A stretch of 64,000 nt of DNA from Sphingosinicella sp. CPCC 101087 (GTDB lineage Bacteria; Pseudomonadota; Alphaproteobacteria; Sphingomonadales; Sphingomonadaceae), in the NCBI RefSeq assembly GCF_004151485.1, contig NZ_SBFF01000009.1:1-64000 (forward strand), written 5' to 3'. The notes under the pieces were generated by a model. That model was not told where the DNA came from. It saw nothing but the letters and a program-made list of their open reading frames with translations, and ran no database searches. Shown here piece after piece: positions 9,422 through 17,508 of this stretch; the first letter of the stretch is position 1, and every line of letters begins with the position of its first letter. The position numbers and the translations under genes were made by a program.

Positions 9422-11227
9422 ATGAGCACTGATCCGACCGTCGGCCGCAAACGCCTGCGCTCGCGCGCCTGGTTCGACGACCCGTCGAATGCCGACATGA
9501 CGGCCTTGTACCTCGAGCGGTACATGAATTTCGGCGTCTCCCTCGAAGAACTGCAGTCGGGCCGCCCGATCATCGGCATCGCTCAGACCGGCAGCGACCT
9601 CAGCCCGTGCAACCGCCACCACCTGGTCCTCGCCGAGCGCGTGCGGGCGGGCATCTCGGAGGCCGGGGGGATTCCCTTCGAATTCCCGGTCCATCCGATC
9701 CAGGAAACAGGCAAGCGGCCCACCGCCGGCCTGGACCGGAACCTCGCTTATCTGGGCCTTGTCGAGATCCTGTTCGGCTATCCGATCGACGGCGTGGTGC
9801 TGACCACCGGATGCGACAAGACCACGCCCGCCTGCCTGATGGCCGCCGCCACGGTGAACATACCCGCCATTTCCCTGTCCGTGGGGCCGATGCTCAACGG
9901 CTGGTACAAGGGAAAGCGGACCGGGTCGGGCACTATCGTCTGGCAGGCGCGGGAGATGCTCGCGTCCGGAGATATCGACTATCAGGGATTCATCAGGCTC
10001 GTGGCGTCGTCGGCGCCTTCGACCGGCTTCTGCAACACGATGGGCACCGCAACGACGATGAACTCGCTGGCCGAGGTGCTTGGCATGTCGCTTCCGGGTT
10101 CCGCCGCCATTCCGGCCCCCTATCGGGATCGCCAGGAGGCCGCCTACCGCACCGGACTTCAGATCGTCGAGATGGTCGAGGCGGACCGGAAGCCCTCGGA
10201 CATCATGACGCGCGAATCCTTCATCAACGCCATCCGCATCAATTCGGCGATCGGCGGCTCGACGAATGCCCCGATCCATCTTGTGGCGCTCGCCCGTCAT
10301 GCGGGCGTCGAGCTCTCGATCGACGATTGGGAGACATATGGCCGCGACGTTCCGCTCCTCGTCAACCTGCAGCCGGCGGGCGAGTATCTCGGCGAGGATT
10401 ATTACCGCGCGGGGGGCGTGCCTGCGGTGGTGGCCGAGCTGATGCGCCAAGGTCTCATCTACGAGGACGCGCTGACGGCGAACGGGCGCACCATCGGCGA
10501 AAATTGCCGAGACGCCCTCATCGAGGACGTCGACGTCATTCGGCCATTCGACCGTCCGCTCAAGGAAGCGGGAGGCTTCCTGGTGCTCCGCGGAAATCTC
10601 TTCGACAGCGCGATCATGAAGTTGAGCGTCATCTCCGACGAATTCCGCCAACGTTATCTCTGCAATCCCGACGATCCCGACGCGTTCGAAGGCCCCGTCG
10701 CGGTCTTTGACGGGCCCGAGGATTATCACGCCCGGATCGACGATCCCTCGCTCGGCATCGACGACAACACCCTGCTCGTGATGCGCGGGGCCGGCCCGAT
10801 CGGCTATCCGGGCGCCGCAGAGGTGGTCAACATGCGCCCGCCGGCCAAGCTCATCCGCGCCGGCATTCATGCCCTGCCCTGCATCGGGGACGGCCGCCAA
10901 TCGGGGACTTCGGGAAGCCCGTCGATCCTCAACGCGTCACCCGAAGCCGCGGCGGGCGGCGGGCTCGCGCTGCTGCGCAACGGGGACCGGGTGCGGATCG
11001 ATCTCAAGACCGGCCAGGCCAATATCCTGCTGCCGCCCGGCGAGCTCGAACAACGGCGCGCCGAGCTCGAGGCGCAGGGCGGCCTCGCCTATCCCGAGAG
11101 CCAGACGCCGTGGCAGGAGCTCCAGCGCGCAACCGTGGGGCAGAACGGCGAAGGTGCGGTGCTGGAGCCTGCGGTCAAGTATCAGCGCCTCGCCCAGCAC
11201 TTCGGCGTGCCGCGCCACAATCACTGA
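9422..11227 (+). CDS. Sugar-acid dehydratase of the IlvD/Edd family (L-arabinonate / D-xylonate dehydratase type)
   Basis: The 601-residue protein closely resembles the Caulobacter xylonate dehydratase XylD in motif order: RSRAWFD near the start, [23 protein letters not shown] (Cys63), [14 protein letters not shown] (Cys131) and GFCNTMGTA (Cys204), which are the iron-sulfur cysteines of the sugar-acid branch, ending in the characteristic HNH. It should dehydrate a pentonate to 2-keto-3-deoxypentonate. Given arabinofuranosidases and an L-arabinose dehydrogenase-like gene in the same regulon, L-arabinonate is the likeliest substrate, with D-xylonate possible. It is not a typical branched-chain dihydroxy-acid dehydratase. 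No strong Shine-Dalgarno is visible before the ATG. Confidence 0.9.
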   Translation: MSTDPTVGRKRLRSRAWFDDPSNADMTALYLERYMNFGVSLEELQSGRPIIGIAQTGSDLSPCNRHHLVLAERVRAGISEAGGIPFEFPVHPIQETGKRPTAGLDRNLAYLGLVEILFGYPIDGVVLTTGCDKTTPACLMAAATVNIPAISLSVGPMLNGWYKGKRTGSGTIVWQAREMLASGDIDYQGFIRLVASSAPSTGFCNTMGTATTMNSLAEVLGMSLPGSAAIPAPYRDRQEAAYRTGLQIVEMVEADRKPSDIMTRESFINAIRINSAIGGSTNAPIHLVALARHAGVELSIDDWETYGRDVPLLVNLQPAGEYLGEDYYRAGGVPAVVAELMRQGLIYEDALTANGRTIGENCRDALIEDVDVIRPFDRPLKEAGGFLVLRGNLFDSAIMKLSVISDEFRQRYLCNPDDPDAFEGPVAVFDGPEDYHARIDDPSLGIDDNTLLVMRGAGPIGYPGAAEVVNMRPPAKLIRAGIHALPCIGDGRQSGTSGSPSILNASPEAAAGGGLALLRNGDRVRIDLKTGQANILLPPGELEQRRAELEAQGGLAYPESQTPWQELQRATVGQNGEGAVLEPAVKYQRLAQHFGVPRHNH

Positions 11228-11277
11228 TGCCGCAATAGCGCGGACCCAAGCGAGCCGATCGCCCGCGGGCCGGAGGT

Positions 11278-13638
11278 TCAGCCGACGGAGCGCGCGGCGA
11301 TCCGATCGGGCGGAGATGCGAGGATCCGGCATTCGTAGACCGGCGCGTCGCTGCCCCGGGTCTCGAAACGCACGCGCACCTTGTCCTTGCCGCGCGTCAG
11401 GGCCGGGGGAATCGGATATTCGACCGTGACGAAACGCCTGCTCGGTGCGCCCGCGCGCCGTTCGTTGGCGATGCGCGTTCCGTCGACGAGGATGTCGAAA
11501 TTCTTGTCGACCTCCTCGCCCCAATAAAGAGCGGCGAGGGTCATCGGCCCGGAACGCACCGCCAGCGTGAACTCGATATAATTGCCCTCGCCCCACCAGG
11601 CCTGGCGACCGCTTCGGCCATTCCAACTCAGCAGGTCGGCATGATTGGCGACGAAGTCATGGTCGCGCTCGGGCTGCATCTCGCCCAGGTGGATCACGTC
11701 CACCGTGCGCGCCTCGAGGTCGGCCTTCTCGCGCTGAGCCTGCTGCCAATGCGCTTGCTCGGCTCGCCACTGCTCGCGGGTGAAGATCGGGAAATAGACA
11801 GCAGTGCGGCGATCATATTGGTTGAAGAACGGCTTCAGAATCAGCTCCTGCGGAACCGCGCCACTCGTCCGGTACACATGCGGCTCCCCACCGACCGGCT
11901 GGAGCATGCGCGCCGGATCGACGGACACCAAAGCCGGAGGAAGCGCATCGAACGGAGCATCCGCCGGCCCGAGATCGGCGGCGAGGACGAGGGGGCCGTG
12001 GAGAAAGGCCAGCAACCGCGGATTGTCGGGCGTCGCTTCGGTTCTCAGCGCCATCGGCAGGTCCAGGCGGAGACGGTCGCCGGGCTCCCAGCGGCGCGTA
12101 AGCACCGCATAACCCTGCCGGAGGTCGAAGGCCGCCGCCTCGCCATTGAGCGTGAGGACCGGGCCTTCGCACCAGCCGGGCAGCCGAAGCGCGATCGACA
12201 GCGGTTCACCCGGAGCTCGCGTGATTCGGAAGTCCACCCGGCCGGAGAAGGGATAGGCGGTATCGAGCTCGAACCGGCCCCGCTCCGCCCAATCGAGCGT
12301 CGAGGGGATGAAGAGGTTGACGTAAAGGGTGCGGCCATCCTCCCAGTAAATGGACTCGCCATGCTTGGAATGGCTCTCGATGCCGGACCCGACGCAGCAC
12401 CAGAAGCTGTCCTCCGGCGTGGAATAGGTGCGCCGGGCGCCGGAGGTGAGCGGCATGAAATAGGCGAACATCCCCGTTTTCGGGTGCTGGTGCGCCATGA
12501 TGTGGTTGAGATGCGCGCGCTCGTAATAGTCGAACATGGCGGCGTCCGGCTGCCAGGCGTAAAGGTGCCGGGTCAGCTTCAACATGTTGTAGGTGTTGCA
12601 GGCTTCGCACGTACGGTCGGTGATGAAGGGCGCGAGGATTCCGGGTTGGCCGAAATGCTCGCGATCCGAATTTCCGCCGATGACATAGCTGTGGTCCCTC
12701 ACCACCGTCTGGTGGAAGAAGCGTGCCGCCGCTGCGTGGCGCGGTTCGCCGCCCAATTCGTGGAGCCGGGCCAGGCCGATGACCTTCGGTATCTGCGTGT
12801 TGGCGTGCAGGCCCGGCAGGTTGTTGCGTCCTTCCGCGAGCGGATCCAGCACCCGGCGGTCACGTATGCGCTCGGCGAGGGCCAGGTAGCGCCGATCGCC
12901 CGTCAGCGCATAGGTCTCGGCATAGCTGTCGTTGAGGCCGCCATATTCGGCCGCAAGCAGTCGCTGCATCTGCGCGTCGTCGAGGCGTTCGAGGATGGCG
13001 GCGAGGTAATCGGCCATGCCCAACATCACGCCCAGGGCGAGAGGATCACCCGCATGACGGTGGGCATCGATCAGGCCCGCATGGACCTTGTGCCAGGTGT
13101 ACAGCGGCACCCAGCCGCCATTGATGTCGAAGCCCCCGGTGCGAATGTCGCCGCGGCGTATCTCCTCGAAGACGATCTTGCCGTCGAGGAGCTCGCCATC
13201 GCGTTCGACGGTCGTCCCGCCGACATAGCCGTCCCCATGCGCAGCCTGGATGCGCGCAAGCTCGGCCACGATGTACAACACCCGGTCCCGCAAGGCCGCA
13301 TCGCCGGTCTGCGCAAAAGCGAGGGAGCAGGCGGAGAGATAATGGCCGAGCGTATGGCCGGCGATTCCACGCGCCTCCCACCCGCCATAGCGGTCACCCT
13401 TGACCGGCAGGCCGGCGCTCTTGTGGAAATTGTGCAGCAGCCGGTCGGGCTCGAGCGCGAGAAGATAAAGGCGGTTCGCCGTCACGGCCTCCGCGTAGAT
13501 GGACGGCTTGAGGCGTACGGCGGAAAGCGGGAGCGGCCGGGCCTTCACGCGGCCCGCCTCGCGGACCGCGGCGGCCATCGCCGGGCCGGCGAGCGCGAGC
13601 GCGCTCGCCGAGAGAAGAAACACCCGGCGCGAGAGCAA
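11278..13638 (-). CDS. GH127 beta-L-arabinofuranosidase with Tat-type signal peptide
   Basis: The frame can be read back to an ATG at 13701, but that would overlap the upstream GH51 gene by 59 bases. A TTG at 13638, just after the GH51 stop, gives a clean twin-arginine signal (LLSRRVFLLSASALALAGPAMA) and a 786-residue protein, so I chose it. The family signature is clear: a Glu-x-Cys (TCEACNTYNMLKLTRHL, about residue 360) and a Cys pair (SFWCCVGSGIESHSKHG, about residue 435), which in characterised GH127 enzymes bind zinc and supply the nucleophilic cysteine. It would release L-arabinofuranose from beta-linked side chains. A C-terminal beta-sandwich region (YIEFTLAVRSGPMTLAALYW) follows. Last gene of the minus-strand operon 17153-11278. 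Confidence 0.9.
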   Translation of the reverse strand: MLSRRVFLLSASALALAGPAMAAAVREAGRVKARPLPLSAVRLKPSIYAEAVTANRLYLLALEPDRLLHNFHKSAGLPVKGDRYGGWEARGIAGHTLGHYLSACSLAFAQTGDAALRDRVLYIVAELARIQAAHGDGYVGGTTVERDGELLDGKIVFEEIRRGDIRTGGFDINGGWVPLYTWHKVHAGLIDAHRHAGDPLALGVMLGMADYLAAILERLDDAQMQRLLAAEYGGLNDSYAETYALTGDRRYLALAERIRDRRVLDPLAEGRNNLPGLHANTQIPKVIGLARLHELGGEPRHAAAARFFHQTVVRDHSYVIGGNSDREHFGQPGILAPFITDRTCEACNTYNMLKLTRHLYAWQPDAAMFDYYERAHLNHIMAHQHPKTGMFAYFMPLTSGARRTYSTPEDSFWCCVGSGIESHSKHGESIYWEDGRTLYVNLFIPSTLDWAERGRFELDTAYPFSGRVDFRITRAPGEPLSIALRLPGWCEGPVLTLNGEAAAFDLRQGYAVLTRRWEPGDRLRLDLPMALRTEATPDNPRLLAFLHGPLVLAADLGPADAPFDALPPALVSVDPARMLQPVGGEPHVYRTSGAVPQELILKPFFNQYDRRTAVYFPIFTREQWRAEQAHWQQAQREKADLEARTVDVIHLGEMQPERDHDFVANHADLLSWNGRSGRQAWWGEGNYIEFTLAVRSGPMTLAALYWGEEVDKNFDILVDGTRIANERRAGAPSRRFVTVEYPIPPALTRGKDKVRVRFETRGSDAPVYECRILASPPDRIAARSVG

Positions 13639-13642
13639 GGCT

Positions 13643-15211
13643 CTACTCGACCGCGACCACGGCGACCGACTTGGCCGGAAGGTCGAACACCAGCCGGCCA
13701 TTCTCGACTCGGCCGCTATAAGCGACCGGCCGGATCCTGTTCGGCTGGTCGAACGTGTTGTGGGTGTCGAGCGCCGGCCCGGTCAGCACGCGTCCGCTGG
13801 CCCCGCGCACGTTCTGTCCCGTGACGTTGGCGACGACGCGGGCCGGCCGGTTGGGGTCGAGGTTCACGAGCGAAAGGTGAAGCCGTCCCGACGTATCCCG
13901 GGCTGCCGAGACGTCGACGCGCGGGAGCCGCGTTTCCCCGAACCGATATTCGGGTGCCTCCACGCTTGCGGCGAGCGGGGTCGCCCCCTGGAACGAGCGA
14001 TACATGTCGAAAACGTGGTACGTCGGCGTCAGGACCATCCGAGGGCCGTCGGTCAGGATCATCGCCTGAAGCACGTTCACCATCTGGGCGATATTGGCCA
14101 TGCGCACCCGGTCGGTGTGACGATGGAAAATGTTGAAGGTCAGTGCCGCGACATGGGCGTCGCGCAACGAGTTCTGCTGGTAGAGGAAGCCCGGAGTCGA
14201 GCCCGGCTCCTGATCGTACCAGGTTCCCCATTCGTCGACGAACAGGCCGACGCGCCGTTCCGGATCATGCCGGTCCATGATCGCCTTGTGCCGAGTGATC
14301 AGCTCGTCCATTCGCAACGCGTTGCGCAGCGTCGAAACCCACTTGTCCTCGCCGAAGCCCGTCGCCGGGCCCTTGTCCTCCCAGCTGCCGGGGAAGGTGT
14401 AATAGTGAAGGCTGAGCGCATCCATCTGGTTGCGCGCGCGGTCCATCATCACTTCGGTGAAGTTGTAGTCGTCGACATTGGCGCCGGTCGCGACCTTCAC
14501 GATAGGCACGCCGCGCGGCGTCTTCACGAAGGTCTGGTAGCGGCGGTGGAGGTCGGCCGAATATTCCGGCCGCATATTGCCGCCGCAGCCCCAGCTTTCG
14601 TTGCCGACTCCGAAGAATTGCACGCGCCATGGCCGGTCGCGACCATTCCTGCGACGCTCGTTAGCGAGGGTCGATTGGCTGTCGGAGGTCATATATTCGA
14701 CCCACTCGGCCATCTCGCGCGGCGAGCCGCTGCCCATGTTGCCGGCAACATATGCCTCGGCCCCGATCAGCTCGGCGAAATTCAGAAACTCGTGCGTGCC
14801 GAAATGGTTGTTCTCGGTGACGCCGCCCCAGTGGGTATTGACCCGCACCGGACGCTGATCGCGCGGCCCGATTCCGTCGCGCCAATTATATTCGTCGGCG
14901 AAGCAACCGCCGGGCCAGCGAACCACCGGAATCCTGAGGTTTCTCAGCGCCTCGACGACGTCGTTGCGATACCCCGCGGTATTGGGGATCGGGGAATCCT
15001 CTCCGACCCACACGCCCTCATAGATGCCGCGGCCGAGATGCTCGGCGAAATGGCCATAGATGTTGCGGTCGATGACCGGACCCGCCTGCGCAGTGTCTAC
15101 CGTGACCGTCACCGGCACGGGCGTGCTGTTCTGGGAGATCGCCGCCGTCCCGCTCATTCCGGCAATAGCCGCCACTGCCAGCAGGCATTTCTTGATGATT
15201 TTCCGGCTCAT
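13643..15211 (-). CDS. Secreted GH51 alpha-L-arabinofuranosidase
   Basis: The 522-residue protein has a signal peptide (KKCLLAVAAIAGMSGTAAIS) followed by the GH51 barrel. The acid/base glutamate is in FGVGNESWG (Glu205) and the nucleophile in GLFVDEWGTWY (Glu327); NIYGHFAEHLGRGIYEG and VRWPGGCFADEYNWRDGIGP are further family motifs. It removes terminal alpha-L-arabinofuranosyl units from arabinan or arabinoxylan fragments in the periplasm or outside. It is about 25 residues longer than the cytoplasmic GH51 at 23554-25062 because of the export signal, and the two are clearly different in sequence. It sits 35 bases downstream of the dehydrogenase gene. Confidence 0.94.
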   Translation of the reverse strand: MSRKIIKKCLLAVAAIAGMSGTAAISQNSTPVPVTVTVDTAQAGPVIDRNIYGHFAEHLGRGIYEGVWVGEDSPIPNTAGYRNDVVEALRNLRIPVVRWPGGCFADEYNWRDGIGPRDQRPVRVNTHWGGVTENNHFGTHEFLNFAELIGAEAYVAGNMGSGSPREMAEWVEYMTSDSQSTLANERRRNGRDRPWRVQFFGVGNESWGCGGNMRPEYSADLHRRYQTFVKTPRGVPIVKVATGANVDDYNFTEVMMDRARNQMDALSLHYYTFPGSWEDKGPATGFGEDKWVSTLRNALRMDELITRHKAIMDRHDPERRVGLFVDEWGTWYDQEPGSTPGFLYQQNSLRDAHVAALTFNIFHRHTDRVRMANIAQMVNVLQAMILTDGPRMVLTPTYHVFDMYRSFQGATPLAASVEAPEYRFGETRLPRVDVSAARDTSGRLHLSLVNLDPNRPARVVANVTGQNVRGASGRVLTGPALDTHNTFDQPNRIRPVAYSGRVENGRLVFDLPAKSVAVVAVE

Positions 15212-15246
15212 ACCCTTCTCCCTCGTTTCGCCTCTCGGGGGCGGAT

Positions 15247-16170
15247 TCAGTCTTCGAACGGTTCGACCTCCAGGCGACGACCCAACAGGAAGGCGTCCGC
15301 CACATGCCGGAAGGGCGCGAGATCCGCGTCGACCGCGCGCGCACGGACCAGCTCGGCAAAGCGGGCGTAGAGGTTCGGATATTCGGCTTCCGGCGCTTCG
15401 AACACGACTTGGCCATCCACCGCCATCGCCGCGCCGCCGCTGGAGAGCGTCAGCTGCCCGCTATCGGTCTCGACGATTATGTCCCAGGTCTGCGGGCCGA
15501 TCTGGCGCCAGTCGAGCTCGACCTCGACCGGCGCCCGGTCGTGCGTGAAGCTCAGGCGCGCCGCGATTGGGGCCTGCCGGTTGGCGGGATAGAAGAGCTC
15601 GGCTTCGTGCAGCACCATGGCCTGCGGAAGTATTCGGGTCGCGATCGAAAGGGCATTGATGCCGGGATCGAAGATCCCGAGACCGCCCGGTTCCCAGATC
15701 CATGCTTGCCCCGGATGCCATCGGCGGACGTCTTCCTTCCAGACGATGCCCACCGAATGGATGCCTCGCCCGGAAAGCCAGGTGCGGGCGGTCTCGACCG
15801 CCGGCGCTTCGCGCGAATGCCAGGTCGCGAACAGGGCCACCCCCTTGTCGCGGGCGAGCGCGATCAGCGCCTCCACCTCCGCGACCGTTGCGCCGGGGGG
15901 CTTTTCGAGCATGACATGATAGCCGCGCTCGATCGCCTCGCGCGCAAGCGCGTAGCGGCCCTGGGGCGGCGTGCAGAGCGAGATGGCGTCGACATCGGGC
16001 CGCGCTGCGGCGAGGTCCGCAAGCGTGCGGAAGCCGTCGAGCCCGTCCGGCGGTTCGTGACGGGTGACGCCGCCGACGAGGTCGAAGTCGGGGTTGGCCG
16101 CCAGTGCCGGCAGGTGCTGATCCCGCGCAATCTTGCCAATGCCGACGATCGCGACCCTGATCGGGCTCAC
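15247..16170 (-). CDS. NAD(P)-dependent L-arabinose/D-galactose 1-dehydrogenase (Gfo/Idh/MocA family)
   Basis: This 307-residue protein starts with a Rossmann motif (VAIVGIGKIARDQHLPAL) and shares several distinctive stretches with the Azospirillum L-arabinose 1-dehydrogenase: SLCTPPQGRYA, GYHVMLEKPPGAT, FATWHSREAPAVE, WKEDVRRWHPGQ, WIWEPGGLGIFDPGINALSI. The EKP lysine is the usual catalytic residue. It would oxidise L-arabinose to L-arabinono-lactone, the first step of non-phosphorylative arabinose breakdown; D-galactose may also be used. The start is GTG and overlaps the upstream FAH gene by four bases (GTGA). No lactonase gene is visible in the window. Confidence 0.88.
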   Translation of the reverse strand: MSPIRVAIVGIGKIARDQHLPALAANPDFDLVGGVTRHEPPDGLDGFRTLADLAAARPDVDAISLCTPPQGRYALAREAIERGYHVMLEKPPGATVAEVEALIALARDKGVALFATWHSREAPAVETARTWLSGRGIHSVGIVWKEDVRRWHPGQAWIWEPGGLGIFDPGINALSIATRILPQAMVLHEAELFYPANRQAPIAARLSFTHDRAPVEVELDWRQIGPQTWDIIVETDSGQLTLSSGGAAMAVDGQVVFEAPEAEYPNLYARFAELVRARAVDADLAPFRHVADAFLLGRRLEVEPFED

Positions 16171-17153
16171 AGCGCGCGCACTTCTGGAACGCTGCTCTCA
16201 CCGCGGACGAGCCGGTTGCGCAGCGGCATCGTGAACGGTTCGGCCGAAATCTCGAACTCGTCTCCTTCCTGCGTCTCGATCTCGTCGGCGAAGGACAATG
16301 TCGCCGTGCCGAGGAAGTGCACGTGCACGTCGCCGGGCCTTCGGAACAGATCGTATTTGAAGTGATGATGTTCCAGATTGGCGAGGCTGTGGGACATGTT
16401 GGCCTCGCCCGACAGAAACGCCTTCTCCCAGAGCACGGCTCCGTCCCGCAAGATGCGGCTGGTGCCGCGAATCTCTGCCGGCAATTCCCCGGTCAGGAGT
16501 TCGGCGCCGAGGGCGGCCGGCCGCAGCTTGGAATGGGCGAGCCAGAGATAGTTTCCCCGCTCGGTCACGTGGTCCGAAAATTCGTTGGCGAGCGCGAAGC
16601 CGAGGCGCCAGGGACGGCCCTCGTCGTCGATCAGGTAGATTCCGGCAATCTCGGGTTCCTCGCCGCCGTCGAGCGCGAATTCGGGCGCAGCGAGCGGCGC
16701 GTCCGGCCCGACCAGGCACGAGCCGTCTCCCTTGTAGAACCATTCGGGCTGAACGCCGACGGCGCCCGCACCGGGCTTTCCGCCCTCGACGCCCATCAGG
16801 AACATACGCATCGAATCGGTCGCCGCGCCGGCCGCGGCCGCCTTGTGCATCCTATCGCGCCCCTCGGCGGAGCCGAGATGGGTGAGGCCCGTGCCGGTCA
16901 AGTGTAGATGGGCTGGATCGGGATGATCGATCGGAGCGAGGATGCGCCTCTGGGATCTTGCTGCTTCGAGGTCGACCGCTCCGCCGAGCCGCGAGCGCGC
17001 AGCATCCGCGAGCGTCGTGCCTTCGGCCAGTGCGAGACGGGCAAGCGCATAGCTGCTCTCGATGCCCTCGACGCGGCGGACCTGGCCTTGATCGATCGCC
17101 GCCACCAGCCGCTCGCCGCCGGTGTCGCGCAGTTGAACCAGATGAAGCGCCAT
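16167..17153 (-). CDS. FAH-family protein (AraD1-type), probable 2-keto-3-deoxy-L-arabonate dehydratase
   Basis: The frame extends upstream, but MALHLVQLRDTGGERLVAAI at 17153 with GGGAGGATC before the ATG is the natural start, giving 328 residues. The C-terminal half has the fumarylacetoacetate-hydrolase-fold signature, including metal-ligand acidic residues around PEIAGIYLIDDEGRP and GFALANEFSDHVTE, and a VHFLGTATLSFAD stretch. Members of this branch (for example Caulobacter XylX) convert 2-keto-3-deoxy-pentonate to 2-oxoglutarate semialdehyde. Its place as the first gene before the dehydrogenase supports that role here; substrate is inferred, not shown. A regulon box lies about 110 bases upstream. 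Confidence 0.8.
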   Translation of the reverse strand: MALHLVQLRDTGGERLVAAIDQGQVRRVEGIESSYALARLALAEGTTLADAARSRLGGAVDLEAARSQRRILAPIDHPDPAHLHLTGTGLTHLGSAEGRDRMHKAAAAGAATDSMRMFLMGVEGGKPGAGAVGVQPEWFYKGDGSCLVGPDAPLAAPEFALDGGEEPEIAGIYLIDDEGRPWRLGFALANEFSDHVTERGNYLWLAHSKLRPAALGAELLTGELPAEIRGTSRILRDGAVLWEKAFLSGEANMSHSLANLEHHHFKYDLFRRPGDVHVHFLGTATLSFADEIETQEGDEFEISAEPFTMPLRNRLVRGESSVPEVRAL

Positions 17154-17260
17154 GATCCTCCCCGAATGCCCGGCGGCCTGTGGCCCAGGCTGGAATCGAG
17201 GAAGTGCCTGCTGCCGGTTGCGTGCGGCACGCCTCGTCGCCTTGTGTTTCTTCGTGGATA

Positions 17261-17274
17261 ATAACTCAGACATT
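17261..17274 (-). promoter_or_regulatory. 14-bp arabinose-locus box facing the FAH-dehydrogenase-GH51-GH127 operon
   Basis: On the minus strand it reads AATGTCTGAGTTAT, 11 of 14 identical to the TTTGTCTGAGTAAT box. With its flanks this copy forms an imperfect inverted repeat (AATnnCTnAGnnATT). It lies about 108 bases upstream of the FAH start. Confidence 0.65.
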
Positions 17275-17387
17275 AAGACGCAAGGCTTGATGGAGCATGC
17301 AAAGCCGGCGCGCTCTCGAACCGAGCGATCGGGGCGGCGCGGGGCCTCTCCGCTCCACCTATGCGCTTGAAGTTGCCAGCTATTCCA

Positions 17388-17401
17388 AATGTCTGAGAAA
17401 T
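17388..17401 (+). promoter_or_regulatory. 14-bp arabinose-locus box, distal copy upstream of the TonB receptor
   Basis: AATGTCTGAGAAAT matches the box at 11 of 14 positions. It is the first of two copies in the same orientation, 47 bases apart, before the receptor gene, which could allow cooperative binding. Confidence 0.6.
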
Positions 17402-17434
17402 CCCTTGCAACTCGGCATCGGCCGCGTTACTCCT

Positions 17435-17448
17435 TTTGTCTGAGTAAT
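17435..17448 (+). promoter_or_regulatory. 14-bp arabinose-locus box (exact copy), proximal to the TonB receptor
   Basis: TTTGTCTGAGTAAT, identical to copies at 9301 and 29229, lies about 60 bases upstream of the receptor ATG at 17509. Confidence 0.75.
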
Positions 17449-17508
17449 AACAGAAATGGGCGGGCGGGCGGTTCCCCTCGCGCCAGATACTCAAAAGGGG
17501 AGGATAGG

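Noticed and set aside
9422-11227. Branched-chain amino acid dihydroxy-acid dehydratase (IlvD)
   Set aside because: The motif set and HNH C-terminus match sugar-acid dehydratases such as XylD, and the gene lies in an arabinose regulon rather than an ilv operon.
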